Of a stretch of DNA of 64,000 bases, positions 59,978 through 64,000 are shown in pieces. Numbering within the stretch: the first letter of the stretch is position 1; each line of letters begins with the position of its first letter. Both the position numbers and the translations under genes were made by a program. The DNA comes from Mucor racemosus (lineage: Eukaryota > Mucoromycota > Mucoromycetes > Mucorales > Mucoraceae), in assembly GCA_027405735.1 (NCBI GenBank), contig JAPEHQ010000012.1:1860001-1924000 (forward strand), written 5' to 3'. The notes below the pieces were generated by a model that ran no database searches, was not told the origin of the DNA, and worked only from the letters and a program-made list of their open reading frames with translations.

Positions 59978-60997
59978 TTAATCCCTCCAAGCAATATGAA
60001 CCTCATCAGTTCTAAAACGCTGTGTAATTGTTGTTTCTTCTAATGGAGTAGTAAAGCCAGTTCTATAAGCTAACAAACCAGCATGTGCAATCATAATTCC
60101 ATTATCAATGCAAAACCTATCATCAGTTGCACATACTGTTCCATTTCTTTGTGCTGCCATTTGTCCCATCATTTCCTGTAATCTAATATTACATCCTACT
60201 CCACCAACTAATAAAACCTGATTTGATTCAACATGCGCCATTGCTCTTTCAGTAATCTCAACCAACATGGCAAATAATGTTTCTTGAAGTGAAAAGCATA
60301 AATCTTCTGGTGTCACTTGTCCTTTTGGTAATTCAGATTTTGCCATCTTTTCAATATGTGATAAAATACCAGAAAATGACACATCCATTCCTTTTACGGC
60401 ATAAGGTAACTGAATAAACTTTTTGCCTCTCTTTGCGTATTGTTCAATATTATATCCAGGGCTTGGTGCATTTGATAAGTTGAGTATACGAGCAAATCGA
60501 TCAAGGCAGTTACCAATAGCGATATCCAATGTTTCTCCAAAAATACGATAACGTTGTTGAGAATAAGCAATGACTTGTGTATTACCTCCACTAACATAAA
60601 GCACAACAGGATTATCAGCTTTAGTTACTTCTCTTCCCATTTCAATATGTCCAACACAATGATTAACACCAACGATAGGTTTGTTCCATAGCAAGGAAAG
60701 AGTACGAGCAACTAATGCAACTGAAACTAACGGTGCACCCATGCCTGGACCTTTGGTATAACAAATGACATCAATATCATTAGGTGTCATATTGGCTTCT
60801 TTTAATGCTTCTTTTGTAACTGTTAAAATACAATCGCGATGATGTTTCGCTGTATCGCGAGGTAAAAATCCTTGTCCTGGTGGTGTAATGTATGTATCTC
60901 TAACGTTGGCTAATATATCTACTTGATCACCTTCATGTCGAATAATACCAACACCAAGTTTATTAGCTGAACCTTCAAATCCAATAGCTACAACCAT
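59978..60997 (-). CDS. KAE1: tRNA N6-adenosine threonylcarbamoyltransferase Kae1 (KEOPS)
   Basis: Single exon, 339 residues. With Bud32, Cgi121, Pcc1 and Gon7 it makes t6A37 on ANN-decoding tRNAs. Diagnostic features are [47 protein letters not shown], the metal-binding [42 protein letters not shown] and [14 protein letters not shown]. No presequence, so this is the cytosolic/nuclear Kae1 rather than mitochondrial Qri7. The substrate set includes tRNA-Arg(UCU), whose gene is in this window (an AGA codon begins with A). Confidence 0.97.
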   Translation of the reverse strand: MVVAIGFEGSANKLGVGIIRHEGDQVDILANVRDTYITPPGQGFLPRDTAKHHRDCILTVTKEALKEANMTPNDIDVICYTKGPGMGAPLVSVALVARTLSLLWNKPIVGVNHCVGHIEMGREVTKADNPVVLYVSGGNTQVIAYSQQRYRIFGETLDIAIGNCLDRFARILNLSNAPSPGYNIEQYAKRGKKFIQLPYAVKGMDVSFSGILSHIEKMAKSELPKGQVTPEDLCFSLQETLFAMLVEITERAMAHVESNQVLLVGGVGCNIRLQEMMGQMAAQRNGTVCATDDRFCIDNGIMIAHAGLLAYRTGFTTPLEETTITQRFRTDEVHIAWRD

Positions 60998-61244
60998 AAT
61001 TTTCCAGTAAAAAAAATAAAAATGAAAAAAGTGATAGTTACATTGGAATTCAAAAAATTTGCTTTAGAAAGATGAATAATAGTGTACATAGACAGACAAT
61101 ATTTTCTCCCCTGGAGTATTATTAATTCAAATTGACAAAACGATTTTTGTTTGCGATATGTATTTATATATTTTTTTTATTATTATTATTACAATGGTTT
61201 TACAAGTATTTTAGATTTCTATAATTCCTTTTTTTTTTTTTTTT

Positions 61245-61725
61245 TTACTCCAAAACCTTGGCGAGGATCTCGGAATCACGGAATAAAAGATATTCCTATA
61301 CACAAAATGTCAATATTTCAACATGTCTTTTTTAACCAATATATAAAAAACTAACCTCTCCAGAAACCTTGACAGGGCTACCACCATAAGGGGGAAGAAG
61401 AACCTTATCACCAGCATTGACTTGAAGAGGGATGTGCTTACCTTCCTTGTTAAGAGCACCCTTACCAACAGCAACAATGACACCTTCGTTTAAAGCTTCT
61501 TGAGCCTTCTCGGGAATGAAAATACCGGAAGCAGTTTTCTTTAAGAGAACAAAATGTTAATTACATGCAAATGACATTATAAAATGCACTTACTTGTTGA
61601 GGCTTAATACGTTGAACCAAGACACGGTCAAGGAGAGGGACAATATTCTTGAGCTTATTGGCGGCAGACTGTTATGATATTAATCAACATTTGATCTTTT
61701 TCTTGGATTTGTATAGACTTACCAT
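61245..61725 (-). CDS. HSP10: Mitochondrial 10-kDa chaperonin Hsp10
   Basis: Four exons: 61725-61723 (just ATG), 61668-61594, 61538-61356 and 61295-61245, giving 103 residues. Co-chaperonin of Hsp60; it caps the folding chamber in the mitochondrial matrix. The sequence begins MSAANKLKNIVPLLDRVLVQ, with the mobile-loop region QQKTASGIFIPEKAQ and roof hairpin VNAGDKVLLPPYGGSP. The Gly-Gly and LVQRI core motifs are intact. The start exon is a lone ATG directly followed by gtaagt; without it there is no initiating Met in frame with SAANKLK. Codon bias is strong, like eS1. Confidence 0.96.
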
Positions 61726-63384
61726 CTTTATAATTGATTAGAGAAATAAGAAAGAAAAAAAGATGTTTGATGTTTGACCCCCAGTTTTTAATGATTTGAT
61801 GGGAAATGGACCACCTTCCCCTTTCATCAGACATTCCATCTAATAGTGATTGCAGTCACGAATAGAAGTTCCTAGAAATTTCCCAGGATATGAATGATAT
61901 AACTGTAACAAGATGTGAAAGAATTGTGTCTCCGGAAAAGGAACCAATAGTGGAACATTGGGAGAGGACAAAACGATATTTAATAGTCGAATATTGGGTA
62001 GCGGCGTCTTGGAGGCCTCTACTGATGTCTTGTAAATGTATTACAAGCAATTTAAAGTCTCTCTGCTTGTCCTCTAAATCAGAATCGATCGTTTTTCGTG
62101 GATTGCGGAGGAAGTTGGCGTCAACATTAAAAACTCTATATTATGGTTTTATCTTGCTAAAAATCAGAAACTTATCAACGAAAAGTGTATAAAAAAATTA
62201 ATAGCAAAAGACAACACGCTCCTCATGCGATTGAAAGCACTTTTACTGGTATTACATTTGGCATTGTTGGTCTAAAAACTATTTAAAAGAAAAAACTTGC
62301 AAAATCGGAGCTTAAAATATATGTATGTTTTTTTTTCTGTTTTTGGTTCATTTGGACCATCAATTTCAGAATATCAGAATTTTCCCTAGAAATTATATAA
62401 GAAGCAATAAAAATGCTATTATTAAAGCCAATAGAGAATTTAATGGCACATTTAATGGTATTATTTATAGCATATACTTTCTGCAAAAGTTTTCTTTTAC
62501 AATCGAAAATGTAAAATATCGTTTTTTTGGAGTAATGTACACTTTTTGATATAAAATAACAAATTATTGGCTTTTAAGTTATGAGTGCGCTTTTGAGCTA
62601 CAATTTGAGCTATTGAGCACGACACTAGCGCAATTTTTCATTGAGAAATTTACAATATTTCAATTTTTAAAAATTTGGTCGACCAATCGTAAGCAAATCT
62701 CATGGGATCAAAAAGGATCGGATTTTCAATAGTTCTAGGCATACAAAATCTGAAAATTCAGATGAATTACCCTACAGTAAGGTGCATTACAACCATCTTT
62801 GAATGGTTTATTCCTACAAATATTGCATTCATTATAAGAATAAAGTTAAATACTAGTTTCGAAACATGTGATACATGTTTTCATAATTTTCGGCTAAAAT
62901 ATTATCAATTGAATTTCAAAGAACAGATGAACGAAATCAGATGAGTTATTTGGATATTAACTGAAATATCGACGCAATAAGTAAAATAATTAACAAAGCA
63001 TCTCGAAAAATCCATGTTATTGTTTAATATACATGTAGAAGTTATTCGTGTGTATGTGTAATGCATGCACGCATGAGAAACATTTGTTCTTTGGGGAATA
63101 CATTATGCTTACGGATGACATATTTAAAATTTGCATCATTATTTAGCTATATGCAGCAGTTGACTCCGAAGCAAAAAACATTATTACGATCCATCTATGC
63201 AATCAGATAAGGCTAAATAATAATAAACAAAAGAAAAGCAAGCGAAAAAGAACTGTTTCAATGTAAAATTTATGTAATTGCTAGTTTTTCATTAGGGTGA
63301 TTATCAACTGTTTTCAACTCTGTAATAAAAAAAAAGGGAAAAGAAGGAAGCCAAGGTGTTTTTTAAATAATTCATCATGAGAAA
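61726..63384. other. Intergenic with possible decayed coding sequence
   Basis: 61890-62280 holds an open plus-strand stretch of about 100 codons (ERIVSPEKEPIVEHW) and, in another phase, IAEEVGVNIKNSILW then KNQKLINEKCIKKLI, faintly like a helix-turn-helix of a decayed transposase. No intact gene. The rest is AT-rich. Confidence 0.35.
61875..61882. promoter_or_regulatory. Weak heat-shock-element-like site upstream of HSP10
   Basis: GAAATTTC fits GAA-nn-TTC, with another GAA exactly 10 bp away (61865-61867), about 150 bp upstream of the HSP10 ATG. It could be a gapped heat-shock element, but is short enough to be chance. Confidence 0.3.
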
Positions 63385-64000
63385 TCATTGAATAAAAAAC
63401 GATTGTTGTTGTTGTTGTTGTTGTTGCTGTTGTTGTTGCTGTTGTTCTGAATCATTTGAATTAGGTATATTTATACTTTGAATATGATGAAAATGGTTAT
63501 TATTATTATTATGCTGTTGATGATGATTTGAAAGTAAAGCATAAATACTTGTACTTTTTAAAGGTGTTGAAATAGATGATGCAGTAGAATAATTCGGTAT
63601 TGGGGTATTTGGAGTAGATTGCGTTGGAGTTGGTACATTTGATGAAGTATTATTATCAGGTTCAATCATGGGCAATATTCTAAAATTTTGTTTCGACAAG
63701 AGTTCAGGAGAGATATCCAAATTAGCCAATTCGGGTACTACCGAAGGGGTACGAAGTTGATGCTCCAAGACATCGTCAGGATGATAATAAGAAACTAAAT
63801 GAAATGGTGCTCCGTTTACTACTAAAGACATGGTCTTTTTAATTAAGCCATGCTCCTTGAAGTTATAAGATTCCGACAGACTACCGACCAAATGTCTACT
63901 TGTACGATAATTGTTGTTATGTTCTACAATTTGACGTATCTTTGTTGGTGGAGTTGTAGTAGTATCGCTATTGCTACTAGTGGATCTTTTTCTTATTTGT
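63385..64000 (-). CDS. Gti1/Pac2 (WOPR) family transcription regulator, C-terminal part
   Basis: Open frame on the minus strand running off the right edge, so the N-terminal part is missing. The second WOPR segment is visible: HLVGSLSESYNFKEHGLIKK, then TMSLVVNGAPFHLVSYYHPD and a block PSVVPELANLDISPELL. GLIKKT and HLVSYY are diagnostic of the family containing Wor1, Ryp1 and Pac2, master regulators of fungal morphology and nutrient response. Upstream of this in the frame is a Ser/Thr/Asn-rich stretch (RKRSTSSNSDTTTTPPTK), probably the linker between WOPR halves. The C-terminus is Asn/His-rich and ends with a poly-Gln run encoded by a CAA repeat (63400-63450). Confidence 0.88.
   Translation of the reverse strand, partial: QIRKRSTSSNSDTTTTPPTKIRQIVEHNNNYRTSRHLVGSLSESYNFKEHGLIKKTMSLVVNGAPFHLVSYYHPDDVLEHQLRTPSVVPELANLDISPELLSKQNFRILPMIEPDNNTSSNVPTPTQSTPNTPIPNYSTASSISTPLKSTSIYALLSNHHQQHNNNNNHFHHIQSINIPNSNDSEQQQQQQQQQQQQQQSFFIQ

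Noticed and set aside
1..64000. CRISPR arrays, bacterial operons, rRNA genes
   Set aside because: The sequence is nuclear fungal DNA with spliceosomal introns; no spaced direct-repeat array or rRNA signature was found.

Overview
This window is AT-rich nuclear DNA of a filamentous fungus. Genes on both strands carry many short introns (mostly 45-90 bp, GT-AG with a few GC-AG). The gene content is fungal: a trifunctional TrpC, a Rax1-like RGS membrane protein, a PKA catalytic subunit, a Gti1/Pac2 (WOPR) regulator and an Nhp10-like HMG protein. AT content, intron style and protein flavour point to Mucoromycota (Mucor/Rhizopus-like); the species cannot be named from sequence alone.

Layout. 1-20.8 kb is gene-dense: a Rho GEF (5' end off-window) followed by a RhoGAP on the same strand, an EI24/Lds-type membrane protein, a two-finger C2H2 protein, PKA catalytic subunit, Rax1-like protein, metallophosphoesterase, a PC-esterase-like Golgi-type membrane protein, an ELO fatty-acid elongase, an MCFD2-like EF-hand secretory protein and ribosomal protein eS1. 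20.8-36.8 kb is gene-poor: only an MFS transporter and an Nhp10-like HMG-box gene sit among dispersed repeats and solo LTRs. 36.8-46.4 kb holds mitochondrial glutaredoxin Grx5, TrpC (with a Gcn4-type site upstream), a homeodomain factor, a methyltransferase and an intact stand-alone gag-like gene. 47.5-54.0 kb is a 5.1-kb repeat island bounded by a 652-bp inverted repeat, identical by eye over its full length, whose arms each carry tRNA-Arg(UCU). 54.5-61.7 kb is dense again: long-form tRNase Z (three GC-AG introns), a reticulon-like protein, a 2H-phosphoesterase, Kae1 and Hsp10. The right edge cuts a WOPR-domain gene.

Themes. Several genes serve Rho/cAMP/RGS signalling (RhoGEF, RhoGAP, PKA, Rax1-like). 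Several serve RNA biology (tRNA-Arg pair, tRNase Z, Kae1, 2H-phosphoesterase, eS1). Repeat content is concentrated in two blocks. Three solo-LTR families are recognisable by TG...CA-type ends and 5-bp target-site duplications. An unclassified repeat family is present in at least four copies.
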